A stretch of 64,000 nt of DNA, taken from Monocercomonoides exilis (lineage: Eukaryota > Preaxostyla > Oxymonadida > Polymastigidae). A program made the position numbers and the translations under genes. This document shows, piece by piece, positions 8,787 through 20,800 of this stretch. Where the stretch lies: NCBI GenBank assembly GCA_001643675.2, contig LSRY02000006.1, positions 1,242,501 to 1,306,500 of the forward strand. Reading direction: 5' to 3'. Every line of letters starts with the position of its first letter. Position 1 is the first letter of the stretch. The notes beneath the pieces were generated by a model, which did no database searches, was not told the DNA's origin, and saw only the letters and a program-made list of their open reading frames with translations.

Positions 8787-11557
8787 TTAATAGTAATATT
8801 GTCCCGGAATAGAATAAGGTGGAGGCTGCTGAACAGGAAGAGATTGAAATGGCGGATAAGGAGGCGAATAACCCTGGGGAATCGGCTGAGGAATTCCTTG
8901 TTGAGGAGGAAGATGATATGAATGAGGAGGCATTTGAGAGGGATAAGGCGAAGGCTGGGCGAAAGGAGCACCGCCCTGGGGAGGCTGGAGATGAGGTGGA
9001 ATTTGCTGTGATTGCTGGGGCGGCAGGCGTCCCACAGGAACCATCGGGGCAGATATATTAGGCTGCTGGTACATGTAACCAGCCTGTGACTGCTGCGGCA
9101 TTTGATTCATTTGAGACATCTGATTCATTTGATTCATTTGTGGCATCTGAGCCGACGGCGCAGCAGGCGCAGGGAAGTGGCCTGCCATTGCCTGGCCCTT
9201 CGCCCCGGACTGCGTCTGCTGCAGTGCCGAAGCAGAGAACAGCGACTGGTCTGACTGATGTGTGGTGTGGGTGGATGGGGTGTCTGACTGTGAAGTGGTG
9301 GAGTCTGCGTCCAGCGATGTGTTAGACAGCACTCCGTTCCCTTGGATCTGCTCCGCCTGCAGCTTGTCCAGAAGCTCCGACAGGCTCTCGTCGCCGCCTG
9401 CCAGAGGATTCAGCAGCTTCTTCTTCTTCTTCTTGCCGGCACTCCCAGAACTTCCTGCATCGCTGCTGTGGTGCGACTCAGAAGAACGGTGCTCTGACTG
9501 ATGTTCTGTTGATTCCTTTGAATCTGATGCTTCTTTATCTGTTTTTCTACGACTGCTTTCATTTTTTTCTGTTTGGTGATGAACTCTTTCATTGGCATTT
9601 TGTGCAGAAGAAGCAGAAGAAGACGACGAAGCTTCTGAAGAATCTTCTCGAGGGGATTGAGGGATATTTTGTGCAGGCTGATATGAAGACGGTGAATATA
9701 ATGATTCAGAAGAAGAAGAAGTTGAAGAAGAAGTTGAAGAAGAAGAAGAAGAAGAAGAAGAAGAAGAAGAAGGATGCAGTGGAGAAGCTGAATGGTTATT
9801 ATACGGGGCATCGTTATTTGAAGGCGATGCCATCGAATCAGAAAGTGGAGTTGTCATCGACGGTGAGTATGGAGGAGAGAGTGTTGAGTCGTCAACACTT
9901 GAAGCATAACCCAAGCTATTCTGAAATGCAGACTGTGTTTTTTTCTTCATGTCATCCATTTCCATTGATCCATCAAATAATCGAGAAGAATCAGTAGAGC
10001 TTGGATGATTGCTAACAGATCTATAATCATCATCGTCATCATCACTGGAATATTTCATCCTGATAGGATCAGTATATTTGTTCTCAAATTTGTTTGCTCC
10101 ATCTCTGAAATGCTCATATTCGCTTGAACTTCTTCTTTCGTCTTTTTTGCTGGATGAAGAATCATATCTACGAACATCGCTGCCTGTGTTGAAGTTTGAG
10201 GAATACGCAATTCCAACATCATTCGCATTAATGTCGTTGCTATCTTCTTCAACTCCTTCACCCTCTTCTTCTTCTTCTTCCCTTTCTTCTCTTAACCTGT
10301 CCCATTCCCTTCGCCTTCGCTTTGTTGGTGCTTCACTTAATAATCCTAGTTCGTTATTCTCCTCTCCTTTCACACTCCTTCCTTCCCCTTCTTCATCCTC
10401 CTCTTCTCCAGGTATTTTCACTCTGCCTTCTTTTATTGCTTCTGCAAGCTCTGTCATTTCTTCTTCATCTTCTTCTGCTGCAATTCCTTTCATTGCAAGT
10501 GCTTTCCGCTTTGAAGCCTGAGATAATTTTTTCTCTATCATCCCTTTGACCTCATCAAGCAACGCCATCATATCTCGTTCGTTTTGTTCGGACACTGATA
10601 GTAATTCTATGTATGGTGTGAATGAAGATGGTACTTCACCTTCTTTCTGAGAGTTTTGCTGAGATGCTTTTCCAAATGAGATTGAAAAAAAAAATGAATA
10701 ATAAAAGATTCAGATGGTTATTTACAAAAATAGCATCACACTTGAAGATATTTGATTTGGATCGTCTGCTGCAGATGCAGACTCCAGAAGCAAAGAAAGA
10801 GATAAGCTTTTTATTTCCTTGGTTAATTGCTTGGAAACAACTAAATAATTACTTAAATCTTGAATAAACTGTAATCATTTCGCAAAAGCAAATTACAAAG
10901 TAAAATAAATCCATAAAAACAAAATACAAACATCTTTGATCATTAATGAATCTTGATCGTCATCGGGCTCTTCAACAAATTTAATGGTTGAAATCGGAGG
11001 AAACTGTGGTTTTTTAACTTTCTGAACTTTTTTCTTTGAAATTTGAGTATTTTGCAATTTTTCAGTTTCTTTCAATTTTTCACTTTCATCCTAATTAACA
11101 ATTAGAAAAGCATTGATTCACTTAATAGGGTTTAAATAAATAGTTCAACACAAACATTTCTTTTTGCAGATATTTTTCTAAGACTCATTGCTTCTTCAGG
11201 AGTAAATACATTTCGTATCTCGAGTATTTGTATTACTCTCATAATAGAATTGAATGTTTTTTCATCAACATTTCGAAGTAAACCTTCACTAAATAACTGA
11301 CAAAATGATTTATAAAAAGGTTGTGTAAATGCATGTGTCTTTTTTCTTGCGTTTTGAAGTATGTCGTTTGCAATATAAAAAAACAAAAGAAGTTTTTCTG
11401 GAGGTGCGTTTCTGCATTCTTGTGTCCAGGCGTCGACGACAGCTTCATAATCCTTCTTATGAAAAAGCACCCACTGCGTCAAAGTTTCTATAGAAGCCTG
11501 TGTTCCTTTGCACGAATGCATTTTTGAACAGAATTCTTTCCGGTTAAATGTTGACAT
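8787..11557 (-). CDS. CID (RPR) domain protein, RPRD1/Rtt103-like
   Basis: Likely binds the phosphorylated C-terminal tail of RNA polymerase II and acts in transcription termination or CTD dephosphorylation in the nucleus. Exons: 11557-11156, 11090-10932, 10868-10740 and 10658-8787, all phase 0, giving about 853 residues (TAA stop). Residues 1-134 are a CID fold: MSTFNRKEFCSKM, then TLTQWVLFHKKDYEAVVDAW, LLLFFYIANDILQNA and RVIQILEIRNVFTPEE, typical of the eight-helix domain. A Lys/Glu-rich helical segment follows, as in RPRD1. The long last exon is low complexity: acidic, then Ser runs, then Gln/Met/Pro-rich ending PPPYSIPGQYYY. The exon 3/4 junction could equally use donor AAG-TGTG with acceptor 18 bases upstream, changing only a few residues. 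Family usual length is about 300-450, so the tail is unusually long. Confidence 0.8.
9700..9775. repeat. GAA trinucleotide tract (poly-Ser coding on minus)
   Basis: GAA units on the plus strand with a few GTT interruptions. Read on the minus strand as TTC/TCT they encode the Ser run of the CID-domain protein. Likely length-polymorphic. Confidence 0.8.
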
Positions 11558-11911
11558 TTTTTTGCTTTTTGATGATTATTTCAAGAAATAGAAAAAATTC
11601 AACAGATCTTACCCTTCATTGTATAAGTCGATCAAACTTCCTTTGAACAACTCAAAATAACACAAAAGAATCCACGAAAATAAGTAATAAATAAAAACAT
11701 ATAACTCTAACATAAAATTTGTTGTGATTATAACTTAACAATTTGAAATATGAAGAAATAATTATGAAACTATTGCTATGAAAATTTTCACAGATTTTGA
11801 AAGTTAAGAGGCCATCTAAATTCCCAATTAACTTCCTTAATGCATCCTGAAATTTTTAAAAAAATAATTGTTTAAAACTTCTTTAACAATGAAAAAGAAA
11901 GAAAATTTTAT
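11558..11911. other. AT-rich spacer, no gene seen
   Basis: Lies between the start of the CID gene (11557) and the stop of the LRR gene (11912), both on minus. No open frame of note. Confidence 0.5.
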
Positions 11912-14104
11912 TCACGTTGGCTTTGGCGCTGAATTTGAACGAATGAAATTATGAACATTCCGTTCACATGTTTGTTGAATAGCTTGAATGTTTGATTGCA
12001 TAGCATGTCTTTCCGTTCCTTCTTTTGCTTTTTCAATCTGTGTTCATAATTTTATTGTTTGAATTATGTTTGAAAATGGATAAATATAATGGAAAATAAA
12101 TTCAATTATTGCATTTTGTGTTAAACATTTAAAAAATCTGAAGCATACAAGTTGTTGCGAATCAAAGCAGATGCACTGAATGACTGTGTTTGGCTCTAAA
12201 ACAGCATTTAATTCCTGTATTCCTTTTAGAGAAAGCCTGTGGTTTCGCCTCAAGTCGATTCTCAGCAGCGTTCGATTTGTTGACAGAGCATGTGTTATAA
12301 ATATAAGGTCTATAAGAAAAGATTTAATTGTGTAAAATTAAATTATGATTTATCAAAGAGTATGAGAAAACAAACCATCAGAGCATATTTCGGAAGATGC
12401 TATTCCCAATGTTGTGAGCGTTGAATTGCTCGTCAGCAGCTCGCCAAGATACTTACTCTATTTGCATGAGGAAAAATATTTTTTGAAAAAAGAAATTGAT
12501 AAAAAAAAAAAAAAAAGAGAGAGAGAGAGAGAGAGAATAAACAATAAAAATTCAATTCATTCTTTTGCATGTAAATGATTAATTTGTATTTTATCGCACA
12601 CCCCTTCAAATCCAACAGTGTTGCTTCCCACATCAAAATGCTGAAGAGTCAAATTTTCCATCAACCCATTGCACAAATGTCCAATCCCAACTGGAGACAA
12701 ATGAGTTGCCCTATTAAAATTGAAATAAAAATAGAAAATATAATTTCCAATCGCTCACATATATGATACCATAAAATGAGTGACAAGAGGGTTCTGTTTG
12801 TTTTAAGACAAAAAGACAGCTTGAGAGCTCCATCATCCTTCACAACATAATAGCGTTTCATAAATAAACCAAATTTTATGATAAAAATTATTACAATATA
12901 AAAAACTCTATAATTCTAAGAAGACTGATGACACACTCCAATGTTGTTGTTCCTTAAATCGAGTGATGCTAATTGAGATGTGAAAAGGCAGCCCTCATCC
13001 AAGCTCTTTGTGGGAGCTGATGAATAACCCCAAAGCCATTCCGAAGCCATTTTACATTAGTGTCCAGAATGAAACATAATAATAAAACAAAAAATTTTAT
13101 AGTTCAATAAAAAATAAAAAGGAATACTTATAGATTTCATATGAAGTTGTTCGATTTCCTTTTCATTTTTCTTTCGATTCAATGATTCCTCGTATTCACT
13201 ATTGTCTTCTTTCCCTTCAATTTTTTTATCATTTTGCTCTCTATTCTTTTTCTCTCTCTCTTGCATCTGAATTGGAATAAATGGAGGCAATGGAATTGTA
13301 TCTTTCAAAAACATTGAAATAAAATCTGCTGATTGAGCCGTCAGTTGATTTTCTCCTAAGGCCAGTGACAAAAGCGTGGTGTTTGCAACTAATGATCTGC
13401 TTAAAAATTGTATTTCAGTTGCAACCGAACTGTTAGACGTAATGCCATTCATTTTCAATATTTCCAAATGGCAGAATGATGATGCCAATGCTTTTCCAAT
13501 GCATTGCAAACCACTTGAATCGATATGATTAAATGATATGTCGAGAACTCTTAATGGATGTCCATTTTTAATCATCTCTGAAAGTATTGAACATGATTTC
13601 ATTGACAGCGCTTTGCAATTTCTTAAATTTAATACATTCAATGTTGAAGTTTGGCGAGCTGACTCAAGGATAATTTCTGCTGTCTATAAATCGTTAGAAA
13701 TTGATAACAATTAGAATTTGAAAAAAGTTCAAACATCTTCTTTCAGACTTCCTTCAAAATCCAAAATATGAATAAACGAATTTTTTGAAGCAGATATTAA
13801 CGCTGCAATAGCTTTGCACTGAGCACGAGAAATAGGAGAATCTAAAAAAGAATTTTTATATTTTGCTCAACAAAAAAAGCAAACCCCGTATTGTAATTGC
13901 ATTTACAGGATCTTCTTTCTTTGATGCTGACTGAGTAATATTTTGTTGAAGTTTCTAAATGTTTTTTCAAAAGATAAAGCAAACTGTCAATGTTGCAAGA
14001 AGAGAAGGAATTGGAGGAATATGTCGAGATTCACATTCGGATTTATAACTATTTAAACTGTTTAACGCTGCACCAAATGTAGTTTGAGTTCCAGCGTCCA
14101 ACAT
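11912..14104 (-). CDS. Leucine-rich repeat (RNI-like) protein, 10 exons
   Basis: 492-residue protein of ribonuclease-inhibitor-type leucine-rich repeats, probably a scaffold; the style resembles axonemal or T-complex LRR proteins, but no partner can be named. Exons: 14104-13985, 13954-13885, 13841-13735, 13683-13128, 13016-12937, 12837-12770, 12710-12602, 12457-12376, 12309-12149 and 12037-11912. All nine junctions keep phase. Start MLDAGTQTTFGAALNSLNSY. Repeat units include LNVLNLRNCKALS, LRVLDISFNHIDSSG, LLSLALGENQLTAQS, LASLDLRNNNIG, LQHFDVGSNTVG and LLRIDLRRNHRLS. A charged Lys/Glu insert (about residues 240-285) interrupts the repeats. The protein ends in a short helix and RSNSAPKPT. The first intron, 13955-13984, is only 30 nt and contains an in-frame TGA, so it must be removed. 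Confidence 0.85.
12496..12538. repeat. Poly-A plus (GA)n microsatellite
   Basis: A run of about 16 A followed by about 11 GA units, inside an intron of the LRR gene (intron 12458-12601). On the transcribed strand it reads as a polypyrimidine tract ahead of the acceptor. Confidence 0.9.
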
Positions 14105-14324
14105 TAAACCTGTAAACAACGAAAAAAAAGAAAGAGTAACCATATTTATTTAATGAAATGCAATTGCTTAATTCATAACTATTCAGTTTTCTTTATAACA
14201 ATGTTTATTGTTTGTGAAAGTATCCTATCAAACAATATAAAGAATAACTTACAGTGAAATCAACAACAATGCCATTTGGCAAATATGATTATGGTGCACA
14301 GATAATTTTTTTGCTTTTTTCCAG
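14105..14324. promoter_or_regulatory. Divergent intergenic region (LRR gene / glycosylase)
   Basis: 220 bases separate the start codons of two divergently transcribed genes, so both promoters must lie here or overlap the genes. It is AT-rich. No motif was recognised with confidence. Confidence 0.35.
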
Positions 14325-14888
14325 ATGCCAAAGCAAAAATCCTCAAAAAAACCTTCAGATGGCCCTGTGGCAGGTGAAGGAAAAAGGTTGAATTCAGAGT
14401 TTTATGCTGATGGAGCACTTGTTGTTGCAGAAAAATTAGTTGGAAAAGTTCTTTGCAGAAAACTTGAAGATGGAAGTATTTTGAGGAAAAGAATAACTGA
14501 AGCAGAAGCCTACATAGGCGAAGAAGATTCGGCATGTCATGCTCGTGTTGGCAGGACCGCTAGAACTTCTGTGATGTATGAGAGCGGAGGACATGTTTAT
14601 ATGTTCGTATGCTACGGAATACACAATATGTTTAATGTTGTAACAGGGAAAAGTGGTCATCCTGAAGTTGCTTTAATTCGTGGTATTGCAGGATATGACG
14701 GACCTGGTCGTGTTACAAAGGCAATGCATATGGATAAATCATTGAATGGAATCGACATGACCACTTCAAAAGTTTTGTGGATTGAAGACGATGGATTTTC
14801 GTTTGACATTAAAAAAACAAAGCGTATAGGAATCGATTATGCTTCGGAACCTTATAAAAGTATTGAATGGAGATTTGTTAGATGTTGA
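14325..14888 (+). CDS. MPG: 3-methyladenine DNA glycosylase (AAG/MPG family)
   Basis: Monofunctional base-excision repair glycosylase removing alkylated and deaminated purines (3-methyladenine, hypoxanthine) in the nucleus. 187 residues, single exon, TGA stop. The family core is complete: FYADGALVVAEKLVGKVL, then TEAEAYIGEEDSACHA, in which Glu61 aligns with the catalytic Glu and Tyr63 with the base-stacking Tyr of human AAG. GGHVYMFVCYGIHNMFNVV, EVALIRG and DGPGRVTKAM follow. A Lys-rich N-terminal tail of about 20 residues precedes the domain. The ATG at 14325 directly follows TTTTTTCCAG, which looks like a splice acceptor, so a short upstream exon or leader intron is possible. Length matches bacterial-type family members (about 190). 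Confidence 0.95.
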   Translation: MPKQKSSKKPSDGPVAGEGKRLNSEFYADGALVVAEKLVGKVLCRKLEDGSILRKRITEAEAYIGEEDSACHARVGRTARTSVMYESGGHVYMFVCYGIHNMFNVVTGKSGHPEVALIRGIAGYDGPGRVTKAMHMDKSLNGIDMTTSKVLWIEDDGFSFDIKKTKRIGIDYASEPYKSIEWRFVRC

Positions 14889-16740
14889 TTTTAATATTCT
14901 AACATAATTTATCAGGAAGCATTGTTCGGACTTGTTCTTATTTTCAAATTTTTTATTGTTATATCTGTCATTTATTCAATCAATTTCAATTAAAATGAAT
15001 CGTTGTTCTATGTTAGAAAAAGATGAAGTTTAATTAAAATTTCAAAAAAATTATACAATTTTTAAATTTTGTTAGAGATTCAAATTTTCCGTTCATTTTG
15101 CTTTATTTGAAAAGAATTTTATTCAAAAGTGATGTGTTAATTGAGGGAGTGTATTAGACTTGAAGTATTTTTTTTTTTTTTTTATTTTAATTTTTCGAAT
15201 GAAGAGTTCAAATATTTGTCAAAATTTCTGGAAACGAAAGTAAAAATTAATTTCTGTAAGAAAGGGGAAAAAAATTTTTTTTTTATTTTGAATTTTAAAA
15301 ATTTCTTGATATGACACCTCTCAAAAGACAAAAATCATATTTGTTGATATCAACAAGTTTCTATTTTCTTTTCGCAAAAAAAATGTGTAAATGATTTGGA
15401 GACAGAAAGAATCAACTGATGTCTTTGGAAAAAACAAGTTTTCATTCAATAAATCATAAACCTTTTCCTTTTTTGAAAATGTCTGCATAAATTATTTTGT
15501 CAATAGAGATAAATTTTTATCTTGTTTGGTGAAACACTTTTTAAACCATCGAATGATTTCAAAATTTCCTTCAGAATAGTACTTGCGATTAATTATTCAA
15601 AAATTGAATTGTTCTTCGTTCAATCATTTTTAACTCGCAATTCTTCAATAACATAAACTTCCTTTATCTGTGCCATTTAATTTCTTTACAAAATGTGGGA
15701 AAATATGGACTTTCAAGCTTTTTTTGCCCAAGGCATTAAAGAATTGCTCCGTTCATAACTTTTTTTCGCTTTTTCAAATTTCAAAATTAATTTGTTTTTC
15801 ATATCAGCAAACAGGCATCGTTGAAATCAAAACATAAAGAATTGTGACATTTCACGAATGTCAAAAATTGAACTCATTTTTATTGAGTTTTTTGATCTCA
15901 ATATGTCAATGAAAAGTGCAAATTCTATCAATGAAAATGCCTGAAGTGATGTGTTTTACCCCAAATGAAAATTTTTTGGATTCCTCCAAATCAACTTGTT
16001 TCATATGCACTCACTTGAACTCCTTCTCTAACCTGATAGATTATTTTTGGAGACAAAAGATGATCTGTCAAAGAAAAAAGAAAATTCTGATAACAGGAAT
16101 AAAAGATGAAAAGACATGGAAATGTTAAAGAATTTTAGGGATAATTAAAAAGTTAACAATTCATTCTTTTTATTAAGAAAGTGTTGCTTGAAATTTTATC
16201 TTAATGTTTTCATGCCTAAATAAGAAAAAGGAACAGGAAAGAATTGGTTGAAGTCAACTGAAGCCAATAAAATGAAAGAAGAATCCAAAGATTAATTTTG
16301 TGTTTTTCTTTTTGAATTAATCTTTCGAATCATTTTGAGGATTGAAAACATTTGTGGTTGATATTTTGTGATGATGAATCAGGTTTTAATGCATGTGAAG
16401 AAACAGAAATTTTCGACCTTATTGAGGGAACAGATGAAAATTGTGAAATTGATCACACGCCTGTTGAAAAAAGTGAGAAAAAGATATGGCTCTTTTATTT
16501 TTGTTAAGTGACTTTTGTTTTTTTACCAAATAATAATCAGTATTTCATATTTCGATCAAAAATTTGTTCCTAATCACGAATATTCACTAAAATGGAAATA
16601 AAAACATTGTCAAGATTTTGATATCCATTTAAGAAAAATCTCGTAAGCGTGAACAGAAAATAAATGAAAATATGAATTATAATTTAATTTGAACATTTAT
16701 CAAAAGGAACTTTTTCAAAGAATGAGCTATATCGTGACTT
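14889..16740. other. AT-rich gene-poor stretch
   Basis: About 1.85 kb without a supportable gene. It contains poly-T runs (15168-15183, 15276-15284) and many stops in all frames. Short pieces around 16370-16500 read as acidic peptide in one plus frame and may be debris of the transposase relic that follows. Confidence 0.5.
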
Positions 16741-17446
16741 CATTGTATTTCGCTTGATGGACCTTTTGTTCCTCCTTGCTTTTTGGTACAAAAACCATTC
16801 TTCGGCAAATCCCTTCATTCACTGGGCTATCAAACCGGAATTCATGGGAGTGAGGAAATCGGAGATTCGTCTTTTTTTGCGACCTGAGTTGTTTGAAAAC
16901 AGAACTTTGAAAGTTTTCATCTATCATCAAAAATTGAGAAGAATGAATATGCCAGACAAACACACACAGACAGTGTTGATGCTTGACGGATGCAGAATCC
17001 ACCTGTCAGAGAATGGATTGACTCGAATTGCTAATAAAAATGTTTTGCTTTTGGCTTTGCCTCCGAATGCTACACATTTGCTGCTTTCATTGAAATTATC
17101 AATTTTCTTAATTTGGATGTTTAAAATTCAACAGGTAAGATCTGGTTCGACACATGATAGCGTGAAACAACTTTTGTGTGTTGCAATAAATATTACATTT
17201 AAAGTTTTTTCATCGATCTGTATTTTTTCTTTATTCAAAGAAAGTGGACTTCTGAATGATTCTCACAAAACTTCTTCAATAGTGCAGATCTTCAAAGAAA
17301 GCTTTGAAAAAGTGATTGAAATTGTCAAATTGGGCAACAAGTCATTGCCACTGTCATGCACAAGACAAACAAGACAAACAAAAGGAGGAGAGTGGGGAAT
17401 TATGAACATTGACAAAATGCCAGTTAATTTTGGACTTCCGCAATAA
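16741..17446 (+). pseudogene. Decayed DDE (pogo/DDE_1-type) transposase
   Basis: Relic of a DDE-superfamily transposase. In one frame (from 16741) it reads HCISLDGPFVPPCFLVQKPF, matching the first-Asp region of DDE_1 transposases. After a frameshift near the T-run at about 16870, the frame to 17446 gives TQTVLMLDGCRIHLSENG, then LLALPPNATHLL. These match the second catalytic Asp region and the usual PPNxTHxLQPLD motif, here degraded to LSLKLSIF. The third acidic residue is not recognisable. The later part (IFSLFKESGLLND, then ESFEKVI) resembles the C-terminal helix region of such proteins. No N-terminal DNA-binding domain and no terminal repeats were found, and at least one frameshift separates the catalytic motifs. 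Non-functional. Confidence 0.65.
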
Positions 17447-17813
17447 ACAACACTTGGTGAACAATTGATATGTCTAAGAGTTTTTTTCATTCATATTTCA
17501 TGGAGCATTTCAAAAAAAGCTCGATTAAATAAATAAAACATTCATAAAACTTTTGTTTATATTAATTTAATTATTTCAAAAAGAATTAACAATTAACAAG
17601 AGTAATGAATTACTGAAATATTTCGATATTGAATAAAAATATTAAAAACAATTAAAGACAGTTGATGCTTCATTTATAATAATTAACACACATTCAGATA
17701 AAAATATCCTTTAACTTTAAATTAAAAATGAAAATCCAATTAAAAAAACAAAAGTATCAAATATTCTATTAAAAATTTATGTAATATAACATAAAATAGT
17801 GTATCACGAAAAC
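17447..17813. other. AT-rich spacer
   Basis: No gene seen. It forms the 3' flank of the TOG-protein gene. Confidence 0.5.
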
Positions 17814-20800
17814 TCATTCTTTACCTGCTTTTTCTCGTTTTTCTTTTCCCTCCTTTAAAACTTCCGCAAGTTTAACCTGTGCACGTGAGGAAAGCATAAT
17901 TTGGTCTGACGCAGTCTTTACAGCTTCTTCGCCCACAATAAAGACCAAATCCGCCACCAGCTTTGACCCAGTCTCGCGAAGATCGATGCTGCTACCGTCC
18001 ATCGCCCTCAGCGCTGCTGGGAGCGCGGAACGCTTCAAAAGCGAAGTGGAGCTGCGGGAAAGAGGCTGGGTAATTAAATAAATTTTAATAAAACATTACA
18101 AAATTTAAATCAAATTAAAATAAATAATCATAAAATCAAAAAATAAATTGAGTGGACACACTTTTTTGCACAGAAGAGATATGAAGCCGAACATCAGATG
18201 GCGCGCCTTCTGCGGCACAACTCCCGAGTTCAGCACAGACACATACGACGACACCAGCAGATCAGGGCTCATCCAGTCAGACGTCACACACATCGAGCGC
18301 AGCACACCTTCAGCCGCGTTGGATATACCTCCTCCGCTGCCTCTGGTTGGAGACGCCGACGGAGCTGAGTTGAATGCAGAGGAAGAATACAGCGCTGCAG
18401 AAGAGCCTCCGCTGCTTGCATGGCCCATGGCCTGTGCAAGTGCAGTCACAGCCATCGTCAGAGTGGAGTCCAGCCCTTGCCGAAGGATCACGAAGCTCGA
18501 CCCGAAGAGCTCTATTGCTTTCAGCTGGACAGACGTGTTCGGGTCAGAAAGACGCTGAATCAGCATTTCAACAAGCACCTGAGACCCGCGCTGCACATCA
18601 CGCAGGACGCTGACATCATCTGATGAATGAGCATCTGGCTGAGGAGAAGCAGATGAGGAAGATGAGTTCGAAGAAGTGGACTTGTTCATTACAGAAAGCG
18701 AGTACGAAAAAGAAGCTGAAGAAGCTGACGGAATGCCTCCGCTATTCACCACATGTGCTGCAAAGCATATTGTTGGGATGGGCTGTGTCATCAGATACTT
18801 CGACAGGATGTCCAGCCCTGCTTTCCTGTCGATCCAGCTGGACGATCTTAGCTCTGCCAGCGCCACAGGCAGCGCATCCACAATCTCCCCGCTCACCTTC
18901 ACCTGTGCTGGAGCAGCTGTTGCTGTGCGCCGCTTCTCGCTGAGCGTCGACATGCCACTTGCACCAGTCACAAGACGAGACCGGCGGCTCGCCATCATCG
19001 ACCGAGAGTGCAGTGACCGCATCACAGGCGTCGGAGGAAACACGGCATCTTCTCCCTCTGCTTCTCCTGCACTGCGCTTGAGGGCTTCTTTTGCTGTGTA
19101 TTTTGTTTCTCCATCTCCGCTTGACAGTGCTCTATTGTTTTCTCTGCTTGATGGTCCCTTCGTAGCTGCCATTGTCGAAGGCTCGTAACGACACTGCTCT
19201 TTCATTGGTGCAGGAGACAGCGATCCAAACGCACCCAGCGACTGCTCATCTCTAAAGTACATCGAGGCCGACGATGGAGGAGTGGATGTAGTAGTTTCGT
19301 GTGACTGTGCGTGTGCTGATGAAGGCGGGGTTGTCCAGAACCCAGTGCCCGATTCAGCGACGGACCCTCTCCGCAGCAGCGGCGTGGCCACGCTGGATGA
19401 GCAGTTGAGGGCGCCCTCTGTGTCTGAGGAGTGGTTGGAGGCTCGGCTATACGGCTGGTACGACGAGTGGCCAAGTAGAGGCGAAGTCGCAAGGGGCGTC
19501 ACAGGAAACGGGGAAGAAGACGCAACAGACATCCCCAGCAGCTCATTCGCATCATCGGGGATTTCGTCGTCGATCAGGTTGACTGCTGCATTGGCGCTGC
19601 TTTCTCTTTCTCTCAATCCGAATTCTTTGTCTTCTGGCAGCTTCATGTCTTCGTCAGAGATTGAGCGGAAGCCTGTGCCGTCGATCGTCTTTCGCCTTTC
19701 GGTTGATTTGTGCAGTGTGCGCTTGCCCAGTCTCTCGTTGAGGCTCAAAGAAGGAGGCGGAACTAGTGAGGAAGAAGAAGAGCCAGGTGATATAGAAGCA
19801 ATAGATTTAGCAGGAGTTGTTGTTGTTGTTGATGTTGTTGAAGAGGAGGAGGAGGAAGAAGAAGAAGAAGAATAAGAGTCAGTTGTTGTTGAAATACCAA
19901 AAGAAGCAGAATTTGAGTTTGAATTAGAAGAAGTAGCCGAAGAAGGTGATATCAATCCGCCTGACGAAGACGAGCACACTTTCATCTGCGACTGCAGCGA
20001 CTCTGCCGAATAAGCTTCTTGTGCGTGGCGCTGCTTCGGCCGCGAAGGAGAAGGCGAAAGAGAATAAACGTTGAATCTCGTTGGGTTGCCCTTCACTTCA
20101 GAAACAGTCTTTTTAAACGTGCTGTACTCGTCCTGCTTCGGAATGTACTGCTGAATCCAGTTGTCCATCGGCTCAAACACAACAGTTGCCCCTTCTTTCT
20201 CTCTGCCTGCCACCACACTCCAGTTCGTCCGCTGCAGCAGCTCGTATATCTCTTTCCTCGCCTCTTCACGACAGTCCGGGCTGGCGTCGTGAATGCCCCT
20301 CACAACACACCCAATCAGCTGTGGAAGGTCTCTCCAGCGAATCAAGTCCAGCCCTTCTGCACCTGACGATCCTTTGCTCCCCTTTCCAGTTCCCATAACA
20401 CTGCCACTGCTGATTCCTGAGAGAATTGGAGAGCGGCAGAGCATTGGTGATGAGTTGGCTGCCATTGGAGTGGAAGGCGTGTATGACTTACGAGGCACTT
20501 TAGGCGTAGATTCACTCCGTGTTCTGACAGGAGCGCGCTTCGGAGTTGCAACAGAAGAGGTCGGAGACTTCAGACGAGAGATTTTTGGAGATGTTGTTGG
20601 AGAGATCGAAGGGTTTGACAGCATAGCAGACGAGTCGATTGGCGTTCTGCGCTGCGAAGAAGCAGAAGAAGCCGAACCAGAAGAGGAAGAAGCAGACGAG
20701 TTTGAGGAAGTGGAAGATGCTGATGTCAGTGCTAAGCGCGATGGATCGTCTGCATCCATCAGCTCCGAAGACATCGACAGCACAGCCTGCGAATCGGGCA

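Noticed and set aside
10078-10521. Plus-strand Ser/Leu-rich frames over the CID gene, and similar frames over the TOG and UFD2 genes
   Set aside because: Antisense shadows of acidic, Ser-rich minus-strand exons supported by domain matches and splice junctions.
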